A stretch of DNA of 64,000 nucleotides from assembly GCA_963712465.1 (NCBI GenBank), contig CAVQHY010000006.1:310001-374000 (forward strand), given 5' to 3'. This document shows, piece after piece, positions 9,060 to 18,876 of the stretch. The stretch's first letter is position 1, and each line of letters begins with the position of its first letter. A model generated the notes under the pieces. The model did not search any database. It had not been told where the DNA came from and was given only the letters and a program-made list of their open reading frames with translations. The position numbers were made by a program, and so were the translations under genes. The DNA is from CAVQHY01 sp963712465. Its GTDB lineage: Bacteria; Actinomycetota; Thermoleophilia; Gaiellales; Gaiellaceae.

Positions 9060-9994
9060 TCGACGGCAAGACGGTCGCCGTCGTCGTTCCGGCGTTCGAC
9101 GAGGAGGAGCTCGTCGGGCAGACGGTGAGCACGATCCCGTCGTTCGTCGATCGGATCTACGTCGTCGACGACGCCTCGCGCGACGCGACAGCGCAGCTCG
9201 CGGCCGCCGCCGAGCCGCGCGTCGAGGTGCTACGGCACGACGCCAACCGCGGCGTCGGCGCGGCGATCGTCACCGGCTATCGTCGGGCGATTGCCGACAG
9301 GATCGACGTAACGTGCGTGATGGCCGCGGACGGCCAGATGGATCCCGGCGACCTCGAGACCCTCGCCCGTGCGGTCGCCTCGGGCGAGGTCGACTATGCG
9401 AAGGCGAACCGGCTGTTCACCGGCCAGGCCTACACGCTGATCCCCAAGACGCGCTACTTCGGCAACGCGATCCTCTCGTTCCTGACGAAGATCGCGTCGG
9501 GCTACTGGCACGTGGCGGACTCCCAGTCGGGGTACACCGCCGTCAGCCTGGCGACGCTCGAGCTGCTCGACCTCGACCGGATCTATCCGCGCTACGGATT
9601 CCCGAACGACATGCTCGTCCACCTGAACGTGTGGAACCGCCGCGTCCGCGACTACTCATCGCGACCCATCTACGGCGTCGGGGAACGAAGCGGCATCCGC
9701 CTCTGGAAGGTCGTGCCCGCGATCTCGTGGCTCCTCTTCAAGGGCTTCTTCTGGCGCCTCGGGCAGAAGTACGTCATCCGCGACTTCCATCCGCTCGTGT
9801 TCTTCTGGGCGCTCGGGATCGTCCTCTTCCTCGCCGGCGTCGCGCTCGGCGTCGTCGTCACCGTGAACCGGTTCCTCGGTCACGACATCACGGCGGCCAC
9901 GGTCGTGCTGGTGGCGGTGCTACTGATATCGGGGCTTCAGCTTCTGTTGTGGGCGATGTGGTTCGACATGGAGTCGAACAAGGACTTGCGATGA
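9056..9994 (+). CDS. GT2 glycosyltransferase with C-terminal membrane helices
   Basis: A 312-residue protein with a GT2 catalytic part (VVDDASRDAT near residues 36-45, MAADGQMDPGD near 90-100, QSGYTA near 157). Two hydrophobic helices follow, at about 240-262 and 275-300. This arrangement resembles polyprenyl-phosphate glycosyltransferases of the DPM/GtrB class, which anchor at the membrane. The paired small GT2 just upstream may make a different lipid-linked sugar. Start and stop both overlap their neighbours by four bases, so it is the central gene of a tightly coupled run from the epimerase to the HIT protein. Confidence 0.83.
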   Translation: MIDGKTVAVVVPAFDEEELVGQTVSTIPSFVDRIYVVDDASRDATAQLAAAAEPRVEVLRHDANRGVGAAIVTGYRRAIADRIDVTCVMAADGQMDPGDLETLARAVASGEVDYAKANRLFTGQAYTLIPKTRYFGNAILSFLTKIASGYWHVADSQSGYTAVSLATLELLDLDRIYPRYGFPNDMLVHLNVWNRRVRDYSSRPIYGVGERSGIRLWKVVPAISWLLFKGFFWRLGQKYVIRDFHPLVFFWALGIVLFLAGVALGVVVTVNRFLGHDITAATVVLVAVLLISGLQLLLWAMWFDMESNKDLR

Positions 9995-10422
9995 ACGAAA
10001 CAATCGCGAGGTTCGGCTACCCGGAAACGCTGGTGGCCGAGTACGAGAGCTGGGTCGTCCTTCTCCGTCCCAGGCAGGTCACGCTCGGATCGACGGTGCT
10101 CGCGTGCAAGGAGGCGGCCCGCGCGCTCGGTGACGTCTCGACGGAGGCGTGGGCAGAGGTCGCGCGAGTCACCTCCGACCTCGAGCAGGCGGTCCGGGAG
10201 GCCTTCGGGTGCGAGCGGCTCAACTACCTTGCGCTGATGATGGTCGACCCGCACGTCCATTTCCACGTCCTGCCGCGGTACGAGTCGCCGCGCGAGCTCG
10301 CCGGCGTGGCCTTCGTCGACGCGGCCTGGCCCAAGCCGCCTGACGTGACGGCCTCGCTCGAGCTCGCGGACGGAGTGCTGGCCGCGATCGGCGAGCGCCT
10401 GCGGGCCTCGTGGCCCAGCTGA
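9991..10422 (+). CDS. HIT-family nucleotide hydrolase/transferase
   Basis: A 143-residue protein with the histidine-triad signature HVHFHVLPR starting at about residue 87. HIT enzymes act on nucleoside monophosphate esters (Hint, Fhit and Ap4A phosphorylase branches). A HIT protein is unusual inside a polysaccharide operon; it could process a nucleotide sugar or a nucleotide by-product, but nothing proves this. The ATG overlaps the preceding TGA (ATGA) and the next gene starts four bases after its stop, so it is firmly part of the operon. The frame is open far upstream, but only as a shadow of the GT2 gene. Confidence 0.82.
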   Translation: MNETIARFGYPETLVAEYESWVVLLRPRQVTLGSTVLACKEAARALGDVSTEAWAEVARVTSDLEQAVREAFGCERLNYLALMMVDPHVHFHVLPRYESPRELAGVAFVDAAWPKPPDVTASLELADGVLAAIGERLRASWPS

Positions 10423-10426
10423 CGCC

Positions 10427-11680
10427 GTGAAGGTGGCGCTTGCGCTGCTCTGCGCCGTTCGCGTGGCCGTTCCGCTCGCTGCGCTCGCTGCGGCGGGGAG
10501 CTCGCTTCCGGGGCTGCCGCTCTACGTCTACGAGCCGACCCCCGGCGACGGGCATGGCTTCTACTCGGCCGCACGCGAGTTCATGGCGTCGTGGGGACGG
10601 CTCGGGCCGGCGGTCGTGCTCGCGGTTTCGGTCGCGCTCGCTGCGCTCGGGGTGCTCGCGTGGCGGCTCTGGCGCTCACGGCCCGGGTTTCGCCCGTGGA
10701 TCGTCGCGGGCGGAGGGCTCGTCGTCGCCTTCGTCTGCGCGCTTGCGATCACGAAGATGAGCGACCGCACCGGTGCGGCCGTGGTCGGATGGCCGCTCGT
10801 CTGGAGCCTGCCGATGCTCCCGATTCGTGCACTCGGCGTCGCCGTCGACCCCGATCTGGGTTTCGCGTTCGGGCTGGCGCTCTCGCTCGCGGCCAACTGC
10901 GTCTCGGTAATCGCGACGTGGGCGATCGGGCTGCGCGCCACCGGACGTCGGAGCGTCGCGCTGACCGCGTCGGGGATCTTCGCTTTGTGGCCTCTCCTGT
11001 CGGGGCTCGTCGGCGGCGAGCGCGGCTGGTCGAACGGCACCTGGAACATCGACGCCGGCCTCCACATGTACACGGAGCCGCTCTCGACCGCGCTCGTCGC
11101 GGTCGCCGTCGCGTTGCTCCTCGGCGAGCGGCTCGCGCCTGCGACGCTCGCCGTCGCGGGGATCCTGCTCAGCGTCTCGACCGCGGTTCGCCTCTCGAAC
11201 GGCGTGTTCGCCGCCGTCGTGCTCGGGCTCCTCGTCTGGCGGCTCGGTGTGCGAGCCGCGCTTCCGTACCTCGCGGGAGCGCTCTCGTTCGCGCCGGTCG
11301 TCGCTGCCTGGTGGCCCAAGGGATACGTCCAGCTCTTCGACAAGCCAGATGTCTGGCCCCAGCGTCCCTTCTCCCTCGACTACGTCGCGCAGAGCTGGAC
11401 CGATTCGCTGTTTTTCACCCCGCGCGCCTACCTGATATTGCTGCCGCTCGGACTGGTCGGCGCGTTCACGCTTCGCTCGCGCTGGGCGCAGCTTGTGCTC
11501 GGAGGGCTCGTCATCGCCAACGTCGCCTTCTACAGCCTCTACGCGAACACGGCCGAGCATCCGCGCTTTCTCTTCGTGACCTTCCCCGCATTGTTCGTCC
11601 TCTGGGCGGCCGGGGCCTGGTGGATCGTCGCCGCTGTGCGCAAGCTCGTCCCCACGGGCGGCCCCGTTAGATCTTCGTAA
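10427..11680 (+). CDS. Integral membrane protein, probable GT-C-like glycosyltransferase
   Basis: A 417-residue protein with about ten hydrophobic segments. The N-terminal loop contains YEPTPGDGHGFYSAAREF (about residues 32-49), which resembles the acidic first loop of GT-C enzymes. NTAEHPRFLFVTFPALF near the C-terminus is also typical of the group. The GTG start lies four bases after the HIT gene stop and there is no sign of a separate promoter. The family link is weaker than for the other membrane proteins here, because no classic signature is fully conserved. It may alternatively be an unclassified membrane component of glycan assembly. Confidence 0.6.
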   Translation: MKVALALLCAVRVAVPLAALAAAGSSLPGLPLYVYEPTPGDGHGFYSAAREFMASWGRLGPAVVLAVSVALAALGVLAWRLWRSRPGFRPWIVAGGGLVVAFVCALAITKMSDRTGAAVVGWPLVWSLPMLPIRALGVAVDPDLGFAFGLALSLAANCVSVIATWAIGLRATGRRSVALTASGIFALWPLLSGLVGGERGWSNGTWNIDAGLHMYTEPLSTALVAVAVALLLGERLAPATLAVAGILLSVSTAVRLSNGVFAAVVLGLLVWRLGVRAALPYLAGALSFAPVVAAWWPKGYVQLFDKPDVWPQRPFSLDYVAQSWTDSLFFTPRAYLILLPLGLVGAFTLRSRWAQLVLGGLVIANVAFYSLYANTAEHPRFLFVTFPALFVLWAAGAWWIVAAVRKLVPTGGPVRSS

Positions 11681-11719
11681 AGCAGCGGCGAACCGAACCC
11701 GGCTCGTCACCGGCCCGAA

Positions 11720-11725
11720 TATCAT
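11720..11725 (+). promoter_or_regulatory. -10 element TATCAT, leaderless promoter for UDP-glucuronate decarboxylase
   Basis: TATCAT is seven bases before the GTG at 11733, in a 52-base gap that is slightly less GC-rich than its surroundings. The geometry predicts transcription starting at the start codon. No clear -35 box. Confidence 0.55.
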
Positions 11726-11732
11726 TGCGACC

Positions 11733-12669
<937 letters not shown>

Positions 12670-12683
<14 letters not shown>

Positions 12684-13845
12684 CGCGAGACGGCTCGCTG
12701 CGGTCGCGGCGGGTCTGGTGCTGGCCGTCGCGCTCGTTCCCGCGGCCGGGGCCGCGAAAGGCATGCAGCTCGGGCTCTACGACGAGGTACAGACGCTCTA
12801 CGGCAATCCCGACGTAACGTTCCCCACGCTGCAGCAGCTCGGCGTGAAGGTGCTGCGGGCGAACCTCTACTGGAACCGCGTCGCGCTCGCCCAGCCTGCG
12901 GAGCCGGAGAATTCCGGCGACCCCGCCTACGACTGGAGCACATACGACCGCGCGGTCTCCTACGCACAGCAGTACGGCATCAAGCTCGTGCTTACGATCT
13001 TCGGGACGCCCGACTGGGCGAACGGGGGCAAGGGTGTGCGGTTCGCGCCCGACGACATGAACCAGCTACGCGCGTTCGCGGTCGCCGCCGCGCGCCGCTA
13101 CTCGGGCGGGTACATCGCAGCCGACGGGAGGCCGATCCCGCGCGTCACGCGCTGGATGGTCTGGAACGAGCCGAACCAGCCGACGTTCCTTCGCCCCCAG
13201 TGGGTCAAGGACGCCGACGGCAAGTTCGTCCCCCAGAGCGCGCGAACGTACGCGGCGATGTGCAACGCCGTCGTCGACGGGATCCACGCGGTCGGTGGCG
13301 AGTCGGGCTTCAAGGAGGTCGTCGCCTGCGGGGTCACCAGCCCTCGCGGCAACAACGTTGCGAGCGGGTCGCGGCCGTCCGTGTCGCCTCTGGTCTTCCT
13401 CCGCGCCATGAAGGCCGCGGGGGCGCAGTTCGACGTCTACGCCCATAACCCGTACGCGAGCTCTCGCCTGGAGACGCCGTCGATGCGCCCGGCCGGGCGG
13501 ACCGCGGTCACGCTGGGCAACCTCGACGCCCTGACCCGCGAGCTCGACCGGCTGTACGGACGCAAGATCCGTCTGTGGCTGACGGAATACGGCTACCAGA
13601 CGAACCCGCCCGACCGGCTCTTCGGCGTGTCCTGGGCGACGCAGGCCGCATATCTCGAGCAGGCGGTGGCGATCGCCCGCAAGCATCCGCGGGTGGACAT
13701 GCTGCTGTGGTTTCTCCTCAGGGACGAGCCCCAGACGAGCGGGTGGCAGTCCGGTCTGGTCTCCGCGAGCGGGAAGCGCAAGCCGGCCTTTGCTGCCTAT
13801 AGGAGGGCGGCCGGGCTGACAGGTTCGGCCTCCACAGCCGGCTGA
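12670..13845 (+). CDS. Secreted glycoside hydrolase, (beta/alpha)8-barrel, GH39/GH5-like
   Basis: A 391-residue protein that begins with a clear signal peptide: SRASARR, a hydrophobic stretch, then a likely cut after VPAAGA near residue 29. The barrel shows WNEPN at about 165-169 (acid/base Glu) and LTEYGY at about 304-309 (probable nucleophile Glu), the clan GH-A pattern of beta-xylosidases and related enzymes. It probably trims or edits exported polysaccharide, or degrades plant xylosides; its coupling to the UDP-xylose synthase suggests a xylose-containing substrate, but that is inference. GTG 12670 was chosen because it directly precedes the signal peptide; it overlaps the upstream gene by 14 bases. 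Confidence 0.82.
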
Positions 13846-14957
13846 GAATTACCTGGGTCTCCCATCGCAGCGGTGCGGGAGGCGCCGAGCTCGGCCTCGC
13901 GGAGGCCGTGGAAGGGCTGCTCGCGCGCGGAGTCGAGGTCGACGTCGTCCTGCCGTGGGAAGGCCCCCTTCGGGAACGGCTGGCGGAAGCGGGGGCACGG
14001 GTCGAGGTGATCCCGCTCGCGCGGTGGACGAGCCATCGCCGCCGGCCCGTCGAGCTCGGTCGCCGGCTTGCACGTAACGCGGCAAGTCTCCGGCCGTTGC
14101 TCCGTCTCCTGCGTGACCGCAGGCCGGACGCAGTCATCTCCAACACGCTGACGATTCCCGCCGGAGCCACAGCGGCGCGCGCCGCGGGAGTCCCCCACCT
14201 GTGGTTCGTCCACGAGTTCGGCCGCGAGGATCGCGGCCTCTCCTTCGACCTGGGAGACCGGGTCAGCCTGTCGACGATGCGCCGGCTCTCGGCCCTGGTG
14301 CTCGTCAACTCCGAGGCGGTTCGGAGCCGGTTCGTGCCGGCATTCGGGGACCGCCTGCGGGTGGTGCCGTACGCTGTGGATGTCCCCGAGATCGAGCGGA
14401 GGGGCCGGGTCGGCGAGATGCCGGTCGCCGTTCAGCTGGCCACACTCGCCCCGGGCAAGGGGCAGGAGGACGCCGTGCGTGCCGGCGCCGTGCTCGCGGG
14501 GAAAGGGGGCGGGCTTCGCCTGCGGCTTGTCGGCTCGGACTCCGGCGGTCGCGGCGCCGAGCTCGCCGAGCTGGCGCGCTCGCTCGGTGTCGCCGAGCAC
14601 GTCGAGCTCCCGGGGTTCACCGACGCCCCCTGGCGTGAGCTCGCCGCTGCGGACCTCTCCCTCGTCTGCTCGCGCAGCGAGGCGTTCGGCCGCGCGACGG
14701 TCGAGGCGATGAAGCTGGGGACGCCCGTGATCGGGGCGGCGGCGGGCGGCACGCTCGAGCTCGTCCGGCCCGGCGAGACGGGGCTCCTGTACCGACCAGG
14801 GGACGCCGACGAGCTCGCGGGTCGGATCGAGCAGCTCCTGGGCGACGAGGCGCTCCGCGTCCGGATGGCGGAACGCGCGCAGACGTGGTCACGTGAGACG
14901 TTCACGCGCGAGGCCTGCGTCGGAGCGCTCCTCTCCGCCCTCCACGAGGTCGTCTAG
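13842..14957 (+). CDS. Glycosyltransferase family 4 with probable CTG start
   Basis: A GT-B enzyme of about 371 residues. The usual N-terminal strand and glycine-rich loop (LRITWVSHRSGAGGAELGL) is encoded from base 13842, but no ATG, GTG or TTG precedes it in frame after the in-frame TAG at 13800. The only candidate is CTG 13842, which overlaps the preceding TGA (CTGA) just as ATGA/GTGA junctions do elsewhere in this locus. The next GTG (13908) would remove that essential strand. The C-terminal domain has SRSEAFGRATVEAMKLGTPVIG near residue 278, the donor-binding EX7E region. It presumably adds a sugar to the lipid-linked glycan. Confidence 0.85.
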   Translation: MRITWVSHRSGAGGAELGLAEAVEGLLARGVEVDVVLPWEGPLRERLAEAGARVEVIPLARWTSHRRRPVELGRRLARNAASLRPLLRLLRDRRPDAVISNTLTIPAGATAARAAGVPHLWFVHEFGREDRGLSFDLGDRVSLSTMRRLSALVLVNSEAVRSRFVPAFGDRLRVVPYAVDVPEIERRGRVGEMPVAVQLATLAPGKGQEDAVRAGAVLAGKGGGLRLRLVGSDSGGRGAELAELARSLGVAEHVELPGFTDAPWRELAAADLSLVCSRSEAFGRATVEAMKLGTPVIGAAAGGTLELVRPGETGLLYRPGDADELAGRIEQLLGDEALRVRMAERAQTWSRETFTREACVGALLSALHEVV

Positions 14958-16042
14958 ACGCTCTCGTAGAGCGCCAGCGTCCGGTCGGTCATCGCGGCGA
15001 CCGAGAAGCGTCGACGGGCACGTTCGAGCCCTGCCGCGCCCATTGCGCTCGCCCGCCCCGGGTCGGCGAGAAGCGCATCCACGTCGCGGGCGAGACCCTC
15101 GGCATCCCCGGGCTCGACGAGCAGTCCGCTGGCACCGTCGGCAACGACCTCGGGCACCGCGCTCGCCTGCGTTGCGACGATCGGCAGCCCGGCGAGCATG
15201 GCCTCCAGGAGCACCATGCCGAACCCCTCCCAGCGCGAGGTATGGACGAAGACGTCGGCCCGCGCGAGCCAGTCGCGGACGGCGACGCGTCCAGGGAGCG
15301 CGACCGCGGCGGCCACTCCGAGTCGCTCGGCCTCCGCACGGGTCTGGGCCTCGAGCGGGCCGACGCCGAGCAGTCCGAGCCGGGCGGCCGGGTGGCGCTC
15401 GCGCACCTTCGCGAAGGCGGCCAGCAACGTTGCGTGATCCTTCTGCGGCGCGAAGCGGCCCACGGCGAGAAGGAGCGGCACTCCCTCGGGGATTCCCGCG
15501 TCGAGGGGCGTCACCTCCGAGCGTTGCGTGGGGAGCGTGTCGAGCCCGTAGCGGATCGTCTCGACTCGTTGAGGCGGATAGCCGACCGCGACGAGGAAGC
15601 GGCGCACGGCGTTCGAGATCGCGATGAATCGTGCCGTGCGTCGCGCGAAGGCACGGTCGATGTGGCGAAACGGCCCGACCAGGTAGGGGTCGTCGTTGTG
15701 GCGCGTCGAAACCACCGGAACGCAGACTCCGCGGGCTGCCATCGCGCCGTAGACGTCGGCGTGGACGAGGTGCGTGTGGAGGAGGTCGGGCGACTCCGCG
15801 GCGACGGCGCGCCGGACCTCGCGTGCCATCCGCAGGCTCACGTCGACGGTGCAGGGGACGTGCAGCGCGGGAACGCCCAAGGGTTCGAGCTCGCGGTAGA
15901 AAGCCGGCGCGTCGCTTCCCGCGACGTCGAGCCCGAGGAACCGCGCGTCGACGCCGCGCTCCCGTAACGCCGGCAGGAGCGTGAGCAGATGTCGCTCGGA
16001 GCCGCCGATCCCGGTGATCTTGTGGACGTGAAGCACCCTCAA
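14954..16042 (-). CDS. Glycosyltransferase family 4
   Basis: A 362-residue GT-B protein with an N-terminal VLHVHKITGIGGSERHLL strand-loop, DLLHTHLVHADVYG near residue 100, GRFAPQKDHATLL near 190 and the donor-site segment SRWEGFGMVLLEAMLAGLP near 268. The best start is TTG 16042, seven codons before the GG loop; GTG 16036 is an alternative. A longer frame reaches an upstream ATG, but that part is repeat DNA and was rejected. Its stop region overlaps the convergent GT4 by four bases. It is separated from the next minus-strand GT4 by a 172-base gap that contains two copies of an 18-bp repeat. Sugar specificity is unknown. Confidence 0.85.
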   Translation of the reverse strand: MRVLHVHKITGIGGSERHLLTLLPALRERGVDARFLGLDVAGSDAPAFYRELEPLGVPALHVPCTVDVSLRMAREVRRAVAAESPDLLHTHLVHADVYGAMAARGVCVPVVSTRHNDDPYLVGPFRHIDRAFARRTARFIAISNAVRRFLVAVGYPPQRVETIRYGLDTLPTQRSEVTPLDAGIPEGVPLLLAVGRFAPQKDHATLLAAFAKVRERHPAARLGLLGVGPLEAQTRAEAERLGVAAAVALPGRVAVRDWLARADVFVHTSRWEGFGMVLLEAMLAGLPIVATQASAVPEVVADGASGLLVEPGDAEGLARDVDALLADPGRASAMGAAGLERARRRFSVAAMTDRTLALYESV

Positions 16043-16071
16043 GGGACTCCCGCCACCTCGCCACCGCCCGA

Positions 16072-16140
16072 GGCGGCCACGTCCCGGGGTCTGTCCCCGG
16101 GGCACGTATCGGGCGGCCACGTCCGGGGGCCAGTCCCCGG
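16072..16140. repeat. Two direct copies of a dispersed 18-bp GC-rich repeat in the GT4-GT4 gap
   Basis: Two units spaced 40 bases apart each begin GGCGGCCACGTCC and contain, on the minus strand, GGGGACAGACCCCGGGAC (16081-16098) and GGGGACTGGCCCCCGGAC (16121-16138). These differ by one and two bases from the perfect 18-mer found twice at 61577-61594 and 61702-61719. The rest of the 16043-16214 gap holds no convincing gene. Confidence 0.8.
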
Positions 16141-16214
16141 ACATCCGCTGGTACCTCCGGGACCTGGCCATGTGACTGCGCCGCGCCTCGTTCCCCACCA
16201 GCCCCCGAACGGGA

Positions 16215-17420
16215 TCACCGTCGAGCACGTCCCCGCGCGCGGTCCGCGAGCACCCGGCGGTAGAGCGCCTCGACGTCGTCGACCATCCGCTCGGTCGCGT
16301 AGCGCTCCCGCATGCGCCTGCGACCGTTGGCTCCCATCCGGGCTCGGAGCTCCGGGTCGGCGGCCAGCCGCGCGAGCGCGCTCGCGAGCGCCCCCGGGTC
16401 TCCAGCGGGGGCGAGAAAGCCCGAGCGGCCCTCCTCCACGACCGCGCCGACCCCGCCGACGTCCGTCGCAACCACCGGCCGCTCGGCGGCGAGCGCCTCG
16501 ATCGCGGCTACCGGCGTCCCCTCGTTCGCCGACGCGAGCAGGAAGGCGTCGAACGACGCGTACCAGGGATCGAGCTCTCGCCGATAGCCCACGAAGCGGA
16601 CTCGGTCGGCCATGCCGAGCTCACGGGCGAGCGCCTCGGTCGCCGGCCGCTCCGGGCCGTCCCCGACGAGAACGAGCACCGCGTCCGTGCCGCGCCCGTC
16701 GAGGGCGTCGAGCGTCCGCACCAGATCGAGCGGCTTCTTGATGTCCGTGAGGCGGCCGACCCACCCCACAGCGAACGTGTCCGGAGAGAGGCCGAGCTCG
16801 GCCCGGGTCGTCGCGCGCAGCCGTCCTTCAGGGTCGATCGGCCGGGAGAGGTCGAAGCCGTACGGGATCACGGCGAACCGCGAGGCCGGCGCGATGCGCA
16901 TGGCGACGAGCTCGTCTCGCACCTGCTCGCTGACGGCGATCAGCGCGGCCGTGCGCCGGGCGAGCGTCCGCTCGATCAGGCGAAAGACCGCGGTGCTCGG
17001 CCCGGAGAAGTATCCGCGCAGGACGTGCCCGTGGTACGTGTGGACGACCGCGGACGGGCGCTCACGACCCGCGAGCCCGGCGGCGACCCGCCCGGTCACT
17101 CCGGCCTTCGCCGTGTGCGTATGAAGCACGTCGGGGCGCAAGCCGCGAATGATCTGGGCGAGCTTGCGGGTTGCCGCCACGTCTCGCGCCGGCGCGAGCT
17201 CGCGGTGCAGCTCCGGCAGACGGCGAAACGGGACGCCGAGCTCCTCGACGAGGTACTCCATCGACTCCTCACCCTCGGGAATCGTCCCCGCGACAACGAG
17301 GACCTGGTGGCCTCCTTGCGCCTGCGCGGCGGCGAGCTGCGCGACCTGCTGTGCCGCCCCGCCGACGTTGAGGCGTGCGATGACATGGAGGATGCGAAGC
17401 GGCGGACCGTCTGCGGTCAT
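16215..17420 (-). CDS. Glycosyltransferase family 4
   Basis: A 401-residue GT-B enzyme. It has RILHVIARLNVGGAAQQV at the N-terminus, VLHTHTAKAGVTGRVAA near residue 105 (a signature of the WfbU/Cps-type and PelF-like GT4 group), VGWVGRLTDIKKPLDLV near 225 and ASANEGTPVAAIEALAAERP near 292 for donor binding. The start ATG overlaps the TGA of the polymerase gene (ATGA), so polymerase and transferase are translated as a coupled pair. An upstream in-frame extension falls inside the polymerase gene and was rejected. It probably acts on the cytoplasmic, lipid-linked repeat unit. Confidence 0.87.
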   Translation of the reverse strand: MTADGPPLRILHVIARLNVGGAAQQVAQLAAAQAQGGHQVLVVAGTIPEGEESMEYLVEELGVPFRRLPELHRELAPARDVAATRKLAQIIRGLRPDVLHTHTAKAGVTGRVAAGLAGRERPSAVVHTYHGHVLRGYFSGPSTAVFRLIERTLARRTAALIAVSEQVRDELVAMRIAPASRFAVIPYGFDLSRPIDPEGRLRATTRAELGLSPDTFAVGWVGRLTDIKKPLDLVRTLDALDGRGTDAVLVLVGDGPERPATEALARELGMADRVRFVGYRRELDPWYASFDAFLLASANEGTPVAAIEALAAERPVVATDVGGVGAVVEEGRSGFLAPAGDPGALASALARLAADPELRARMGANGRRRMRERYATERMVDDVEALYRRVLADRARGRARR

Positions 17421-18808
17421 CTCACGGCTGCGGCCAGCTCGGCTCGCTCGGGGCTCCGCGGCGGGGCAACCGCCTCGGCGGGCACGAGCGAGGGAGTCAA
17501 CGCGACGACGCCGAGCGTGAGCCAGAAGATCGCGGCGAAGGGAATTCCTCCGAACAGCGCAGCGCCTGCGAGGCCGCCAACGAGAGCGCCAAGCCACGAG
17601 AGCGGCAGGTAGCAGGCCGCTTCGTCGATGTCCCCACGCGGCCAGGTGCGTCCGACGCGCCACGCAGTGAGGATCGCGAGCACGCCGAGCACGAGGAAGA
17701 GGAGCGCGCCGATCGCCCCGAGCTCGTAGAGCACCTGGTCGTACGTCTGCTGCGGCGTGTACTCGCCGTCGGCGGGCGGGAAGTAGCTTCTCGGCTGGCC
17801 CGGGAACCGCTCGTACGCGTCGGGGAGGAAGTTGCGGTACTCGCGCGCGGGAATCTCCCCGTACCAGCCGGTGCCGACGACCGGGCTCGCGAGAAACATG
17901 CGCCCGCCGACGTACACGTAGACGAGCCGCTGGCTCCAGCTCGCGGCGTACGCGCCCGCCTGCTCCTCGTGCTTCTCGACGCCCGCGTAGCGCAGCACGC
18001 TGCCGAGGTCGCCGGAGCGCAGGCTCAGCACCCCGGCCGTGACGACGACGATCACGAGCGCGGTGACTCCGAGGGCCCTGCGCGTCACGGCGTGCCGCAG
18101 GAGTGCGAGCACGACGACGACGGCGATCGCGAGGTAGAGGCCGACAAGCCCGGCCAGCGCCGCTCCGAGGATCACGCCGACGACGCCGGCGACGATTGCG
18201 ACGAGCGGCAGCAGGCCGAGGCGGTGCCGCGGCGCATAGAGGGTGGCGAGCCCGAGCGCGAGCGAGATCGTCGCGAGCAGAGCGAGGTCGTGCTCGCCGA
18301 CGAAGGACGGCTGACGCCCTCCGGGGGCGCCGCCGCCGACGAGCGGAGCGTCGAAGAACTGCAGGACGCCGAAGAGGGCCGCGATGGCAGTCATCGCTAC
18401 GAGCAGGCCGGCGAGCAACCAGAGCTGGGCCCGGCGCTGCACGAACAGGACGGCGCCGAGCCCGAGGAGCCCGTACTCGAGCAGCTTGGCGGCGCCGACG
18501 ACCGCGTCGAACCCGTTGGCGATCGCCGAGACCAGGAGCCAGACGGAGAAGGCGAGCGCCGCTAACGTGACGGCCCGCGCGGGGCGCGGCAGGCTGCGAC
18601 TCCCGAGCAGGCGGGCCGCGCAGAGCACGCCGAGCGCGAGCAGCGCCGCATCGGTGGGCACGAGCGTGACGTCGGTGCCGCCGATCGCGAGATCGACGCT
18701 CGGTTGGCTCGTCGAGCGGACGAGGCTCAAAACGACCGCGACGCAGAGGACGATGAAGGGAACGTCACGCGCCGCGCGCCAGATCCCTTCTTGCCGGAGG
18801 CGACGCAT
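17417..18808 (-). CDS. O-antigen polymerase/ligase family protein (Wzy/WaaL-like)
   Basis: A 463-residue membrane protein with about 11 hydrophobic segments. The long extracytoplasmic loop after GTGWYGEIPAREY is followed by TYDQVLYELGAIGALLF, where the Wzy_C family usually has its conserved loop-to-helix region. Such proteins join repeat units or attach chains to an acceptor outside the membrane. Which of the two applies cannot be told from sequence. ATG 18808 faces the divergent GT4 at 18877 across 68 bases. The coupled GT4 downstream likely belongs to the same pathway. A second member of the family lies at 50.8 kb. Confidence 0.82.
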   Translation of the reverse strand: MRRLRQEGIWRAARDVPFIVLCVAVVLSLVRSTSQPSVDLAIGGTDVTLVPTDAALLALGVLCAARLLGSRSLPRPARAVTLAALAFSVWLLVSAIANGFDAVVGAAKLLEYGLLGLGAVLFVQRRAQLWLLAGLLVAMTAIAALFGVLQFFDAPLVGGGAPGGRQPSFVGEHDLALLATISLALGLATLYAPRHRLGLLPLVAIVAGVVGVILGAALAGLVGLYLAIAVVVVLALLRHAVTRRALGVTALVIVVVTAGVLSLRSGDLGSVLRYAGVEKHEEQAGAYAASWSQRLVYVYVGGRMFLASPVVGTGWYGEIPAREYRNFLPDAYERFPGQPRSYFPPADGEYTPQQTYDQVLYELGAIGALLFLVLGVLAILTAWRVGRTWPRGDIDEAACYLPLSWLGALVGGLAGAALFGGIPFAAIFWLTLGVVALTPSLVPAEAVAPPRSPERAELAAAVR

Positions 18809-18818
18809 GGGACCGGCC

Positions 18819-18824
18819 TATAAT
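18819..18824 (+). promoter_or_regulatory. Consensus -10 box TATAAT in the 18.8 kb divergent gap
   Basis: A perfect TATAAT in otherwise GC-rich DNA. On the plus strand it would give a leader of about 45 bases before the GT4 ATG at 18877. On the opposite strand the same bases read TATTAT, 11 bases before the polymerase ATG, so it could serve both directions. No good -35 is present. Confidence 0.5.
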
Positions 18825-18876
18825 ACGCACGGTCACGAGACGGGCCTGCCGTTCGCGCCCCGTCGGCCCGGACACG

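Noticed and set aside
16043..16140. N-terminal extension of the 15-16 kb GT4 to an upstream ATG
   Set aside because: The extension is encoded by the repeated 18-bp element and has no homology-like features; TTG 16042 precedes the conserved strand directly.
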